In this document: positions 1 to 9,479 of the stretch, one piece after another
How positions within the stretch are numbered: position 1 is the first letter of the stretch
How the letters are laid out: every line of letters starts with the position of its first letter
NCBI GenBank assembly: GCA_947624495.1
Contig: CANQKP010000005.1
Span: forward strand, 1 to 34,297
From: an uncultured Monoglobus sp.
GTDB lineage: Bacteria > Bacillota > Clostridia > Monoglobales > Monoglobaceae
Length of the DNA: 34,297 nucleotides
Direction: 5' to 3'
The notes under the pieces: generated by a model
The model's input: only the letters and a program-made list of their open reading frames with translations
What the model was told of the DNA's origin: nothing
Databases searched by the model: none
Position numbers and translations under genes: made by a program

Positions 1-375
1 GCTGATTTTTTTCGCGCGGCAGTATATAACAACCGCCAGCGCGGCTCCTATAAGACTGCCGTAAACAGCGATCCCGCCGCCGCGTATGTCAAACACGCTG
101 AGAAGGTCGTCTTTGTACATATCAAAGCTGAATATAACATAATACAGCCTCGCGCACACGATTGCGGTCGGAAGCGCGATCAGGAACATATTCAGCGCGT
201 CGTCCTGCTTTATCCCGCGCTTTTCGACCTCTCGGAACCCATACGCCATCGCCGCGATCATACCAAAAGCGATGATTATGCCGTACCAATAAACGTTAAT
301 GCTGAAAATCGAGAACGCCGCGCGGTTTACCGTAAAGCTAAGTCCTAATCCCGGAAACGAAATGACGTTTGTCAT
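1..375 (-). CDS. lgt: Prolipoprotein diacylglyceryl transferase (Lgt), N-terminal part, truncated by window edge
   Basis: Reverse-strand translation from the ATG at 375 reads MTNVISFPGLGLSFTVNRAAFSIFNINVYWYGIIIAFGM...RLYYVIFSFD...SVFDIRGGGIAVYGSLIGA; the 'RGGGIAVYG' segment is typical of Lgt. Open to the window edge. Confidence 0.85.
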   Translation of the reverse strand, partial: MTNVISFPGLGLSFTVNRAAFSIFSINVYWYGIIIAFGMIAAMAYGFREVEKRGIKQDDALNMFLIALPTAIVCARLYYVIFSFDMYKDDLLSVFDIRGGGIAVYGSLIGAALAVVIYCRAKKIS

Positions 376-1682
376 TAAACCGCCTCCCCGGCGTCCGCCG
401 GCATAACGGTTGACAGAACGCAGTTATCCACATCAAAGTGGGAGCCGAGACGCTCCATTATGTCATCATAAGTCACGCTGTCAACGACTTTGTTATATTC
501 AAGCGGGTTAATTCCCTTAAGCAGCATCCGTATATACGAATTGCCCATGCCCTCAATATAGTTAAACATCTTTATCGCCGCTGCCTTCATAACCTTTTTG
601 GTGCGGCTTATATCTTCCTTATCAATGCCGTCCCTCTGCGCCTGTGAGATCCTGCTCTTTATCCGCTCGTAAACCGCCAACGGGTCCTTGGACTCTCCGC
701 CGATGAGTGAAAATCCGTAACGCTTTTCAAGCTCGGTCTCTGCGCTGAAGCTGCTGTCTATCAAACCCTCGTCATAAAGCTCGGTGTAGAGTTTGCTGCT
801 CTTGCCGAACAGCACGTCAAGGATTATATCGGTGCATACCTCGCGCCGCGCCAGTTCCTCACCGCCTGTGAATGGAGTAATGTCCTTAAATCCGATGTTG
901 AACATAGGCTGAGACACAACCATTTTCTGCTCGCTGAACTCTCTGACCCGTTCAGACGGCTCATAATATCCGGGTCTGTTTACCTCGCCTAAGTTCTTAA
1001 CGTCCGCCATACGCTTGTCAAGACGGCGCATGACTTCGTCAATATCAACATCCCCGACAAGCACCAGTATCATGTTGCCCGGATTGTAGAATGTGTTATA
1101 GCACTTATACAGAATATCCTTGTCGATTTTCGCTATGCTCTCCACCGTGCCGGCAATATCGATCTTGACCGGATTATTGTGGAACAGCGCTGTCAACGTA
1201 TTGAAGAACACGCGCCATGTGGGATCATCGTCATACATTTTGATTTCCTGCCCGATTATTCCCATTTCCTTGCCGACATTCTCATCGGTAAAGTAGGGGC
1301 TGTTCACAAAATCCACAAGAATATCAAGGTTCTCGTAAAACCTGTCGGTGCAGGTAAAGAGATACGCCGTCAAATCAAAGCTTGTGAAGGCGTTGCTTGA
1401 CGCTCCGGTCAAAGCGAAGCTGTCAAAAGCGTTGCTGCCGTCCGGCTGCTCGAACATCTTATGCTCCAAGAAGTGCGCTATGCCGTCCGGCACCACTGTC
1501 TTTTCGGTCTCTCCGGGAACAATAAACTCCCGGTCGGTCGAGCCGTAATCCGTGCCGTATATGGCATAGTATTTGCTGAAGCCTTTCTTCGGGAACACAT
1601 ACACCCGAAGTCCGCTGCTGTGGGTCGCAAAAAGCATCTCCTCCATTAAGACGTCACTGTAAAATCTCTGAACTCCGCTCAC
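375..1682 (-). CDS. M16-family zinc peptidase, YmfH/YfmH-like
   Basis: Translated ORF with HFLEHKMFE (inverted zincin HxxEH motif) and downstream E residues; gene pair with an M16 homolog upstream. Confidence 0.8.
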   Translation of the reverse strand: MSGVQRFYSDVLMEEMLFATHSSGLRVYVFPKKGFSKYYAIYGTDYGSTDREFIVPGETEKTVVPDGIAHFLEHKMFEQPDGSNAFDSFALTGASSNAFTSFDLTAYLFTCTDRFYENLDILVDFVNSPYFTDENVGKEMGIIGQEIKMYDDDPTWRVFFNTLTALFHNNPVKIDIAGTVESIAKIDKDILYKCYNTFYNPGNMILVLVGDVDIDEVMRRLDKRMADVKNLGEVNRPGYYEPSERVREFSEQKMVVSQPMFNIGFKDITPFTGGEELARREVCTDIILDVLFGKSSKLYTELYDEGLIDSSFSAETELEKRYGFSLIGGESKDPLAVYERIKSRISQAQRDGIDKEDISRTKKVMKAAAIKMFNYIEGMGNSYIRMLLKGINPLEYNKVVDSVTYDDIMERLGSHFDVDNCVLSTVMPADAGEAV

Positions 1683-2953
1683 TGCTCCCCGCCTCCTTCG
1701 CTTACGTTTCCTTTCAGGAAGTAAATTACGTCCGGCTCAATTTTTTTGAACGCTTCGACTATCTCTTCCTTTGTGACCTTGTCTATTCTCTCGATCAGCT
1801 CATCGATCCCGCCGTCGTTATTCATTATCGCCTGTGAAAGATAGTAGTCCTCCATTGTTCTGAGGCTGTCCTTCATTGACGTAAAGCGGCTTTTCATATA
1901 AAGCTTCGAGTTTTCGATCTCGCTGTCCTCTATCTCACCGTTTTTCATCTTTTCAAACTGGACCATGATCTCATTTAGCGCCGCGCTGTATTTGTCGGTC
2001 TCTATACCGCAGCTTATAAACATCGTGCTTTTAAACCGCTCAACTCTGGATGTGGCGTAATACGCCAAACTGAGCTTCTCGCGCACGTTGTTGAACAGCT
2101 TTGAGAACGGACTGCCGCCAAAGACGCAGCTGCCCAGTATCAGAGCGTAATACATTTTTGAGGAGGGTTCCGTTCCACATCTTAAACCGATGCACAGCTT
2201 GCTCTGAACCACCGGGATCTCCTCGGTTATTCTCCTCGTCTCGCCCGCCGCCGACGCGATCTCGGTTTTAACATACTCCGCACGACGCTCGGCAAAGGCT
2301 CCGCACAGTTCTGAGCGGATCTCGTCAAGAGCAGCGTCCGAAAAGCTGCCGCCGGCAAACACATCCACCTTAGCGCCGCTTATCACGTCTGTATAAAAGT
2401 CATAAAGACTGCTTCCGGTTATTCCCGGCAGATCCTCAACTCTGCCTGCCTCGAACATTCCGTATCCCTCGCCGCCGAACATCGCCTCACGGCACTTGAA
2501 CTCAACATACTCGCGCTTGTCGTTTATGAGTCCCTCGATTGCGTTTTTAAGGTTTTGTTTTTCACCTTTTAAGTAGTCCTCGTTAAAACTGCCGCCATCC
2601 GTCAAAGGCTCAAAAACAAACTCTTTAAGAAGCTCGATGATCTTCGCGGTAAGGCTCTCGCCTATAAACTCGTCGCGAATGTACTCTATTGTAAAATAGA
2701 GCGCTTCGCCGTCGCCTTTGACTCTTATACCGGCGTGCAGCGTCGCGCTGTACAGTTCGTCAAGGTACACCGATATTTCATTCATCGTCTTATGCTTTTT
2801 TGTACCCCTCTTCATGACCGCGGGCAAAAGCGCCGCGTATGTCACCGTCTCTTTTTTCAGCGGAATGTTGAAGAACACACTTATTGTATTGGTCTTAAAC
2901 TTTTCAGCGTTTAAATATGTGAAGTCAACGCCGCCTTTAATATGCTCAGTCAT
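1679..2953 (-). CDS. M16-family peptidase homolog, YmfF/YfmF-like (no HxxEH motif)
   Basis: M16-like fold signatures (…FGGSPFSKLFNNVREKLSLAYYATSRVE…, R/Y-loop region); overlaps the next gene by 4 nt; lacks HxxEH. Confidence 0.75.
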   Translation of the reverse strand: MTEHIKGGVDFTYLNAEKFKTNTISVFFNIPLKKETVTYAALLPAVMKRGTKKHKTMNEISVYLDELYSATLHAGIRVKGDGEALYFTIEYIRDEFIGESLTAKIIELLKEFVFEPLTDGGSFNEDYLKGEKQNLKNAIEGLINDKREYVEFKCREAMFGGEGYGMFEAGRVEDLPGITGSSLYDFYTDVISGAKVDVFAGGSFSDAALDEIRSELCGAFAERRAEYVKTEIASAAGETRRITEEIPVVQSKLCIGLRCGTEPSSKMYYALILGSCVFGGSPFSKLFNNVREKLSLAYYATSRVERFKSTMFISCGIETDKYSAALNEIMVQFEKMKNGEIEDSEIENSKLYMKSRFTSMKDSLRTMEDYYLSQAIMNNDGGIDELIERIDKVTKEEIVEAFKKIEPDVIYFLKGNVSEGGGEQ

Positions 2954-3201
2954 ATAATTTCATCCTCTGCTTTATCGTATTTGGCGCCGGATCAAAACAA
3001 ATTTCTAAATCACGGCTATTATCTATTATATCACGTTTTCCGCCCTTTTGTTAATTTTGCTTAATTTGTAACAAACCGTTAACCGAATATTAGTATTGCC
3101 TTATTATTATTTTAAAATACGGCTTACCGCGCCGATAATTCCGAAAAGCCCCGTGAATGTCACGCAGCATAACTCAAGCTCTATAAATGAACGCAAAATA
3201 A

Positions 3202-3226
3202 AAGCCTCTCCGTCCGGAGAGACTTA
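3202..3226 (-). terminator. Intrinsic terminator of the GGDEF gene
   Basis: On the minus strand: AAGTCTCTCCG-ga-CGGAGAGGCTT followed by TTATTTTG; one G.U wobble makes the stem complete on the minus strand only. Confidence 0.65.
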
Positions 3227-3246
3227 TTTAATAAATAGCATTGATA

Positions 3247-4374
3247 TTACATTTTCATTTCTTTAAGTTCAAGATAACCGAAATATTTGTTGCCGCCCTG
3301 TCTGCGTGCCTCGTCAACCGCTTCTCTCGCCATACTGAGCATCGTTTCGTACTCGTCACACTCACACTCAACAACATCCACACAGCCGCAGCTGACCGTA
3401 AGCTTTCCGATTGGCGAACCCTCGAACTCAATATCAAGGTCCCTGATAAGAGAAGATATTCCCTGACACACTCTGCACAAGCCCTTGTAATCATGAATAA
3501 GGCTGACAGCCACCAGGCTTGTTCCGCCGTACCTGTATATTATCAGTTCACCCGGATCGGAGATCCTAAGCATACAGCTGCCGATTTTTTTAAGCGCGCG
3601 GTCGCCCGCCTCTCTGCCGTATTTCGAGTTGTATCTCATGAAATCGTCGATATCGATTATCGCCAGACCGCACAAAGACTTTGCTATCCTGCTGTCCTTC
3701 TCTCCTGACAGATCCTGCATGAGCTTTTTGTAGTTTGGAAGTCCGGTCAGTCCGTCGATCTCAACCTGCCGCGCAAGAATTCGGCTGCTGTTTAAGTTGC
3801 TTATTCTCGATTTGAATATTCTGGCATTTATCATAATTCCCATTGCGGTGCCGACCACCGCGCAGATAACGTCATGAACCGAAATTTCCGGGACCTTTAA
3901 GACCTTTGACGCGATGCAGAACACAAGGCAGGCGCCTGCTGTATATGGCAGCATATGCGACTGCTTATCAAGTATAAGCATCGGCAGCACCGTAAGAGCC
4001 GCTATCGAAACAGCCGCCTCTTTGTCCGGTATATAATAGACCTCAACCACCATGGTAAACGCCACCAGCAAGGTGACATAAAAATATACCAGAGGATATG
4101 TATAGCTAATTAAAACATCAAAAGCGACATATGTCAGCCCGAAGATGATAGCCGAGACGACAAACATCATAAAATATGTCATGGTCGGCGGACTTTCGGA
4201 GCCGGTAATAAAGCTGTACGCGCACATTACAAGCATGATAAATCCGGCGGTCATCGAAAGATGCCGCATGAACATGAGGTTCGCCTTTCTTATTTCATTA
4301 TCGTTAATTTCAAACAGCGACGCGTCGGTGGTAAGCTCCAGAAACTCCGCTATCCTGCGCACTATTTTCTTCAT
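3247..4374 (-). CDS. Membrane protein with N-terminal multi-TM region and degenerate GGDEF domain
   Basis: Several hydrophobic segments, then DGLTGLPNYKKLMQDL…AIIDIDDFMRYNSKYGREAGDRALKKIG…IYRYGGTSLVAVSL…TVSCGCV; GGDEF position reads GGTSL. Confidence 0.8.
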   Translation of the reverse strand: MKKIVRRIAEFLELTTDASLFEINDNEIRKANLMFMRHLSMTAGFIMLVMCAYSFITGSESPPTMTYFMMFVVSAIIFGLTYVAFDVLISYTYPLVYFYVTLLVAFTMVVEVYYIPDKEAAVSIAALTVLPMLILDKQSHMLPYTAGACLVFCIASKVLKVPEISVHDVICAVVGTAMGIMINARIFKSRISNLNSSRILARQVEIDGLTGLPNYKKLMQDLSGEKDSRIAKSLCGLAIIDIDDFMRYNSKYGREAGDRALKKIGSCMLRISDPGELIIYRYGGTSLVAVSLIHDYKGLCRVCQGISSLIRDLDIEFEGSPIGKLTVSCGCVDVVECECDEYETMLSMAREAVDEARRQGGNKYFGYLELKEMKM

Positions 4375-4510
4375 ATGCTTTAGCCTCCAATACGCAAGCG
4401 CAGGTCTCAGTCAGCGTTTGCGAAATCGTTTAAATTATAACATAAATAATAGTGTTTGTCAAACCCGGCTCCAAAATTTTGGTATGAATAAAATTTTTTC
4501 AAAAAAAGTA

Positions 4511-4539
4511 TTGCAATCGGGTATAGGCTGCGGTATAAT
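4511..4539 (+). promoter_or_regulatory. Sigma-A-type promoter of the thi operon
   Basis: TTGCAA (4511-4516) - 17 nt - TATAAT (4534-4539), directly upstream of the riboswitch. Confidence 0.7.
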
Positions 4540-4551
4540 AATTAATATCAC

Positions 4552-4640
4552 AGCTGGGGGGACCGCGCGGCGCGGTTGAGATAGGCTGAAAGAGCCTGAC
4601 CCTTTGAACCTGACGGCTAACACCGGCGTAGGAAAGCATA
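4552..4640 (+). ncRNA. TPP riboswitch (THI box)
   Basis: Sequence ctgggggg…ggttGAGAtaggctgaaagagccTGACCCTTTGAACCTGAcggctaacaccggCGTAGGaaagc matches the conserved THI-box core and precedes thiC. Confidence 0.93.
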
Positions 4641-4720
4641 AATAAAACATTATATAATATTAGAATTATTTGTGCTTGTCAGTTTTGGCGGGCGCTATTT
4701 TATTCGGAAGGAGTTTTAAC

Positions 4721-6019
4721 ATGAATTACACAACACAAATGGATGCGGCGAAGAAAGGCATACTCACGCCGGAAATGAAGATCGTCGCTGAAAAGGAGAA
4801 CATCTCCGTGGACGCGCTTATGGAAAAAGTGGCTAAGGGGACCGTGGCGATCCCAGCCAACAAAAACCACAAGACGCTGTCGCCTGAGGGTATTGGCAAA
4901 GGCTTGCGCACAAAGATAAACGTGAACCTCGGCATATCCAGAGACGCAGCAGACGTTGAACTGGAACTCAACAAAGTGCGCACCGCTATCGACATGAAGG
5001 CAGAGGCGATCATGGACCTTTCGAACTACGGCAAGACCCACGAAATGCGCCGTAAAATACTTGATATATCCACGGCAATGCTCGGGACCGTGCCGGTCTA
5101 TGACGCGATAGGTTACTGTGAAAAGAAGCTTAAAGATATAACCAAGGACGACTTTTTGGATGTTGTGCGCCGCCATGCGGAGGACGGCGTTGACTTCATG
5201 ACCATTCACGCCGGCATAAACAGAGCCACCGCCGAGAAGGTCAAAAAGCATCGCAGACGCACCAACATTGTGTCAAGAGGCGGAGCGCTCCTTTTCGCCT
5301 GGATGGAGATGACCGGAAACGAGAACCCGTTTTACGAGTATTACGACGAGGTTATGGAAATATTCCGCAAATATGACGTTACCATAAGTCTTGGCGACGC
5401 CTGCCGTCCCGGATGCATTGACGACTCCACCGACTCAGCTCAGATCTCAGAGCTTATCGTGCTGGGCGAGCTTACAAAGCGCGCCTGGGAAAATGACGTT
5501 CAGGTTATGGTCGAGGGTCCGGGTCATATGGCAATGAATGAGATCGCGGCAAATATGATCATGGAAAAGCGCATATGCCACGGCGCTCCGTTTTATGTGC
5601 TGGGTCCCTTGGTGACCGACGTGGCGCCGGGATACGACCACATCACTTCGGCTATCGGCGGAGCAATAGCCGCGGCGAACGGCGCGGACTTTTTGTGCTA
5701 TGTAACGCCTGCCGAGCATCTGCGTCTGCCGGATCTTGATGATATGAAGGAAGGCATAATCGCGTCAAAGATAGCGGCGCACGCGGCGGACATAGCCAAG
5801 GGCGTCAAGGGCGCGAGAGACTGGGACAACAAGATGTCGGACGCGCGCAGGGAGATCGATTGGGACAAGATGTTTGAACTCGCTCTCGACCCTGAAAAGC
5901 CTAAGGCGTACAGAGCCGGTTCAAAGCCCAGAGAGGAAAACACCTGTACCATGTGCGGCGAGCAATGTGCCGTCAAAAACATGAACAAGATCCTCGGCGG
6001 CGAGGATATCGGAATTTAG
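4721..6019 (+). CDS. thiC: Phosphomethylpyrimidine synthase ThiC
   Basis: [20 protein letters not shown]…, [42 protein letters not shown]-terminal [23 protein letters not shown] at 4708-4713, so ATG 4721 is preferred over the ORF-track start 4670. Confidence 0.95.
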   Translation: MNYTTQMDAAKKGILTPEMKIVAEKENISVDALMEKVAKGTVAIPANKNHKTLSPEGIGKGLRTKINVNLGISRDAADVELELNKVRTAIDMKAEAIMDLSNYGKTHEMRRKILDISTAMLGTVPVYDAIGYCEKKLKDITKDDFLDVVRRHAEDGVDFMTIHAGINRATAEKVKKHRRRTNIVSRGGALLFAWMEMTGNENPFYEYYDEVMEIFRKYDVTISLGDACRPGCIDDSTDSAQISELIVLGELTKRAWENDVQVMVEGPGHMAMNEIAANMIMEKRICHGAPFYVLGPLVTDVAPGYDHITSAIGGAIAAANGADFLCYVTPAEHLRLPDLDDMKEGIIASKIAAHAADIAKGVKGARDWDNKMSDARREIDWDKMFELALDPEKPKAYRAGSKPREENTCTMCGEQCAVKNMNKILGGEDIGI

Positions 6020-6030
6020 GGGGAATTGAT

Positions 6031-6864
6031 TTGAAAAATTTACTTACCATAGCCGGCTCCGACTCAAGCGGCGGCGCCGGAATTCAGGCTGATATCAAGA
6101 CGTTTTCAGCCCACGGATGCTACGGTATGAGCGTTATTACCGCCGTCACCGCCCAGAACACCAAAGGCGTTTACGGCATTATGAACGTTGATTCGGAAAC
6201 GATAAAAGCGCAGATAAAGGCTGTTTTTGACGATATTCCGCCGGACGGGGTCAAGGTCGGGATGTTAGGCGGCGCTGAAGCCGCAGGAGCGGTTGCAGAT
6301 ATGCTCGAAAGCCTGAAACCTCCGCTGCTTATCATCGACCCCGTTATGGTGTCCACCAGCGGCTCAAGCCTTGCCGAGGACGGAGCGAAGGACATTTTGA
6401 TAAAACGTTTGCTGCCTCTTGCCAAAATGGTTACGCCGAATATTCCCGAAGCTGAAGCGCTGAGCGGAATTAAAATAAAGAACATCCATGACATGGGCAA
6501 GGCTGCGCAAATCATCGGAGATATGGGTTCGTCCTACGTCCTGATAAAAGGCGGACACATGAAGTCGGACTCCAACGACCTGCTGTATAACGGCAGAACC
6601 ATGACGATATTCGAGGGCAAGCGCATAAACTCCAAAAACACCCACGGAACCGGCTGCACACTGTCATCGGCTATCTGCGCAAATATGGCGAGAGGCATGG
6701 ACGCTGTTATGGCTGTCGGCGAGGCAAAGATGTACATTGAAACCGGAATAACCCACGCGCCGGGATTGGGCGGCGGCTGCGGACCGATACACCACTTCTA
6801 CAGCCTGTGGCAGACCTCGGACCCAAACGTAGAAACAGAATTTAAATGCATAGAAAAGGAATAA
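6031..6864 (+). CDS. thiD: Bifunctional hydroxymethylpyrimidine kinase/phosphomethylpyrimidine kinase ThiD
   Basis: NLLTIAGSDSSGGAGIQADIKTFSAHGCYGMSVITAVTAQNT…VLIKGGH…NTHGTGCTLSSAI; TTG start at 6031 with RBS AGGGGGAA (track start 5953 lies inside thiC). Confidence 0.93.
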   Translation: MKNLLTIAGSDSSGGAGIQADIKTFSAHGCYGMSVITAVTAQNTKGVYGIMNVDSETIKAQIKAVFDDIPPDGVKVGMLGGAEAAGAVADMLESLKPPLLIIDPVMVSTSGSSLAEDGAKDILIKRLLPLAKMVTPNIPEAEALSGIKIKNIHDMGKAAQIIGDMGSSYVLIKGGHMKSDSNDLLYNGRTMTIFEGKRINSKNTHGTGCTLSSAICANMARGMDAVMAVGEAKMYIETGITHAPGLGGGCGPIHHFYSLWQTSDPNVETEFKCIEKE

Positions 6865-6874
6865 GGAGAAATTT

Positions 6875-7699
6875 ATGATAAAATCAATTATTGAAATCAC
6901 GGAAAACATGAGAAAGGAAAAACCGATCGTTGAATGTCTGACAAACCGCGTGACTATCAACGACTGCGCCAATATGCTGCTGGCAATGGGCGCGTCGCCG
7001 ATCATGGCTGAGATCGAGTGCGAAATGGAAGAGATCATGAACGTGGCGGGCGCGCTTGTTATCAACCTCGGTCTCTTGGATGAACCGTATCTCGACGCCA
7101 TGAAGACCGCCGCAAAAGCGGCAAAGAAGCTCGGCAAGCCCATTGTTCTCGATCCGGTCGGCGCCGGAGCGTCAAAATTACGTGACCGGGTGTGCGCCGA
7201 AATGATCGAGCTTGCAAAACCCGATATAATCCGCGGAAATATGTCCGAAATACGCGCTTTGTCAGGCGGAACGGTGGCGAGCCGCGGTGTTGACGCATCA
7301 AGCGACGACGCTGTGACCGAGGACAACAAAGCCGCGCTCGGCGAGCTTGTGCGCGCGCTTTCCGAAAAGACCGGAGCCGTTGTCTGCGCCACCGGCGCGG
7401 TTGACATTATATCGGACGGTGAGAGAATATGCTACATATCAAACGGTCACGAAATGCTCTGCGGCGTTACCGGCACAGGCTGTATGTGTTCGGCAATGAC
7501 AGGCGCTATGGCTGCCGCCGGAGACCCGTTCACAGCGGCGGCTGCGGCGGTTATGATGCTTGGAATTGCGGGCGAGCTTGCCCATGAGTACACCGCGTCG
7601 AACAATGCCGGTATAGGCACCTTTAAGGTAAAGCTGTTTGACTGCATCTACAGCATCAGCGGAGACGATTTTGCATCCCGCGGAAGGATCGAGGAGTAA
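6875..7699 (+). CDS. thiM: Hydroxyethylthiazole kinase ThiM
   Basis: PIVECLTNRVTINDCANMLLAMGASPIMA…, PIVLDPVGAGASKLRD, NGHEMLCGVTGTGCMCSAMTGA. Confidence 0.93.
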   Translation: MIKSIIEITENMRKEKPIVECLTNRVTINDCANMLLAMGASPIMAEIECEMEEIMNVAGALVINLGLLDEPYLDAMKTAAKAAKKLGKPIVLDPVGAGASKLRDRVCAEMIELAKPDIIRGNMSEIRALSGGTVASRGVDASSDDAVTEDNKAALGELVRALSEKTGAVVCATGAVDIISDGERICYISNGHEMLCGVTGTGCMCSAMTGAMAAAGDPFTAAAAAVMMLGIAGELAHEYTASNNAGIGTFKVKLFDCIYSISGDDFASRGRIEE

Positions 7700-7701
7700 T
7701 T

Positions 7702-8328
7702 ATGAAGAACTTTGACTTAAGCGTGTATCTTGTTACCGACACCGATATGTGTCCCCGCGAAAACCTGCTTGACGTATGCGAAAAGGCGGTGCTGGGTGGC
7801 GCAACCTTAATTCAGCTGAGAGAAAAGAACATCTCATCAAGACTGTTCTATGAGGAGGCAGTCGCTCTTAAGCAGCTTTGCTCTAAGCTTAACGTTCCGC
7901 TGCTCATAAACGACAGGCTGGATATCGCCTTAGCTTCCGGTGCCGACGGCGTGCATATCGGTCAGAGCGACTTACCGATCGAAGCGGTCCGCGGACTCTT
8001 GGGAAATGATAGGATAATAGGAGTGTCGGCGGGCTGCGTCAAGGAAGCGGTAAACGCCGAAAAGCGCGGCGCAGACTACCTTGGTGTGGGCGCAGTCTTC
8101 CCCACATCAACCAAGGACGACGCGGAAAACGTGGGCATAGATATGCTCAGGAAAGTCCGCTCCGCCGTCAAGATCCCAATAGTCGGAATTGGCGGCATCA
8201 ACACCGAAAATATAGAAAAACTGAAAGGAACCGGCATAGACGGAGTTGCGGTGGTGTCCTGCATTATGGCAAGCGACGACCCCAAAGCCGCCGCGGCTGA
8301 ACTTAAAGAAAAAGTGGAAAAGCTATGA
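7702..8328 (+). CDS. thiE: Thiamine phosphate synthase ThiE
   Basis: VYLVTDTDMC, GGATLIQLREKNISSRLFYEEA, LLINDRLDIALASGADGVHIGQSDLP, PIVGIGGINTENI. Confidence 0.94.
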   Translation: MKNFDLSVYLVTDTDMCPRENLLDVCEKAVLGGATLIQLREKNISSRLFYEEAVALKQLCSKLNVPLLINDRLDIALASGADGVHIGQSDLPIEAVRGLLGNDRIIGVSAGCVKEAVNAEKRGADYLGVGAVFPTSTKDDAENVGIDMLRKVRSAVKIPIVGIGGINTENIEKLKGTGIDGVAVVSCIMASDDPKAAAAELKEKVEKL

Positions 8329-9005
8329 AACTAAACAAAAAAATTGATTTTTCAAAAAAGAAAAACTATATATTGGATATGGACGGCACACTGGTTGACT
8401 CTATGTATGTGTGGGACAACCTGCTGATAGACTTTCTGGCAAATCGGGGATATAAGACGCCGGACGACCTGCTCCGCGATGTGGCGTGTATGTCTATGGA
8501 GCAAAGCTCAGGTTTAGTAAGCCGTATGTTTGATTTGGGGCTTACGGCAGCCGAAATATATGCCGAATGGCGCGGCATGATCTATGACGGATACGCCCAT
8601 GACATAAAGCTTAAGCCCGGCGCGAAGGAGTTCCTTGTCAGGCTTAAGCAGCGCGGCAGATCTATAGTCCTTGCCACTGCCAACTCACAGGAGCTTTCCG
8701 AGGTCTGCTTAAAGAGCAACGGAATATTTGAATACTTTGACTCGTTTGTGTACGCCGACGATGTGGGCTGCGGCAAATCCAGCCCCGACATATACCGCGC
8801 GGCGCTTGACAGCATCCACGGCAAGCCGTCCGACTCGGTGCTGTTTGAAGATATTTTCGAGGCGCTCAAAACCGCGCACGGCATAGGTCTGGACGTTGTA
8901 ATCGTTGAGGACGCCTCTTCCTCCGCCGACCGTGACGCGCTTATCAAGTCGGCGGATATTTACATAAAGGATTTCACCGAGCTTATAGGCGCCGCGGAAT
9001 TATGA
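8325..9005 (+). CDS. HAD-superfamily hydrolase, co-operonic with thi genes (candidate thiamine-phosphate phosphatase)
   Basis: YILDMDGTLVDSMYVWDNL (DxDGT motif), ATANSQELSEVCLKSNGIFEYFD, CGKSSPDIYRAAL, LFEDIFEALKTA; ATGA overlap with thiE. Confidence 0.85.
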   Translation: MKLNKKIDFSKKKNYILDMDGTLVDSMYVWDNLLIDFLANRGYKTPDDLLRDVACMSMEQSSGLVSRMFDLGLTAAEIYAEWRGMIYDGYAHDIKLKPGAKEFLVRLKQRGRSIVLATANSQELSEVCLKSNGIFEYFDSFVYADDVGCGKSSPDIYRAALDSIHGKPSDSVLFEDIFEALKTAHGIGLDVVIVEDASSSADRDALIKSADIYIKDFTELIGAAEL

Positions 9006-9009
9006 CCGC

Positions 9010-9276
9010 TCACCTATCGCTTATCCGCTTCAAATTATTCAGCAAGAACTCGTACCGGCTCATCGCACTTTGAATATTGTATATAGAAACATCAACAAGC
9101 TTTTCGTCGCTGACAAAGTCGTAATTATTAACGCAGCGGCGATACTCCGTCAGGGCGTCCAACGCCTCCTCCCTTAAACGTGAGTAGGACGCGTTCTCCT
9201 GACGCATAATTTTTTTGTCTGTCCGCTCCGTGCGGGCAGGCAGATTTTTTTCGTCTTGTACTGCCGTTTCATTCAT
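9010..9276 (-). CDS. Small protein, DUF2508/YaaL-like
   Basis: 88 aa ORF with EALDALTEYRRCVNNYDFVSDEKLVDVSIYNIQSAMSRYEFLLNNLKRI, resembling the A-x-x-RY-x-x-LL end of YaaL-like proteins; RBS-like GGAGGAG upstream. Confidence 0.5.
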   Translation of the reverse strand: MNETAVQDEKNLPARTERTDKKIMRQENASYSRLREEALDALTEYRRCVNNYDFVSDEKLVDVSIYNIQSAMSRYEFLLNNLKRISDR

Positions 9277-9428
9277 AAGCTGCCGCTCTCCTCCTTAATA
9301 AAAAATAAAGCCGGATTTATTATATCTAAATAAACCCGGTTTTATTTATAAATTATTTTATATTTAGCCGTATATTTATTTTAACCCGAATAATTCAAAA
9401 TAAATACGCAAATAATATACGTACACTA

Positions 9429-9457
9429 TTGACACAATGTACATAATATGTTATAAT
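9429..9457 (+). promoter_or_regulatory. Consensus sigma-A promoter of the TA module, with operator-like inverted repeat over the -35
   Basis: TTGACA (9429-9434) - 17 nt - TATAAT (9452-9457); inverted repeat GTACAcTaT…AcAaTGTAC at 9421-9442. Confidence 0.75.
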
Positions 9458-9479
9458 AGCTATCAAGGAGTTGAATTAT

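Noticed and set aside
6664-7407. 247-aa minus-strand ORF across thiD/thiM
   Set aside because: Shadow ORF opposite well-supported thi genes; Ser/Ala-rich translation with no family resemblance.
9303-9346. Hairpin ATAAAGCCGGATTTATT / AATAAACCCGGTTTTAT upstream of the DUF2508-like gene
   Set aside because: Terminator-like, but each strand has a mismatch and it is upstream of, not after, the neighbouring genes; no confident role.
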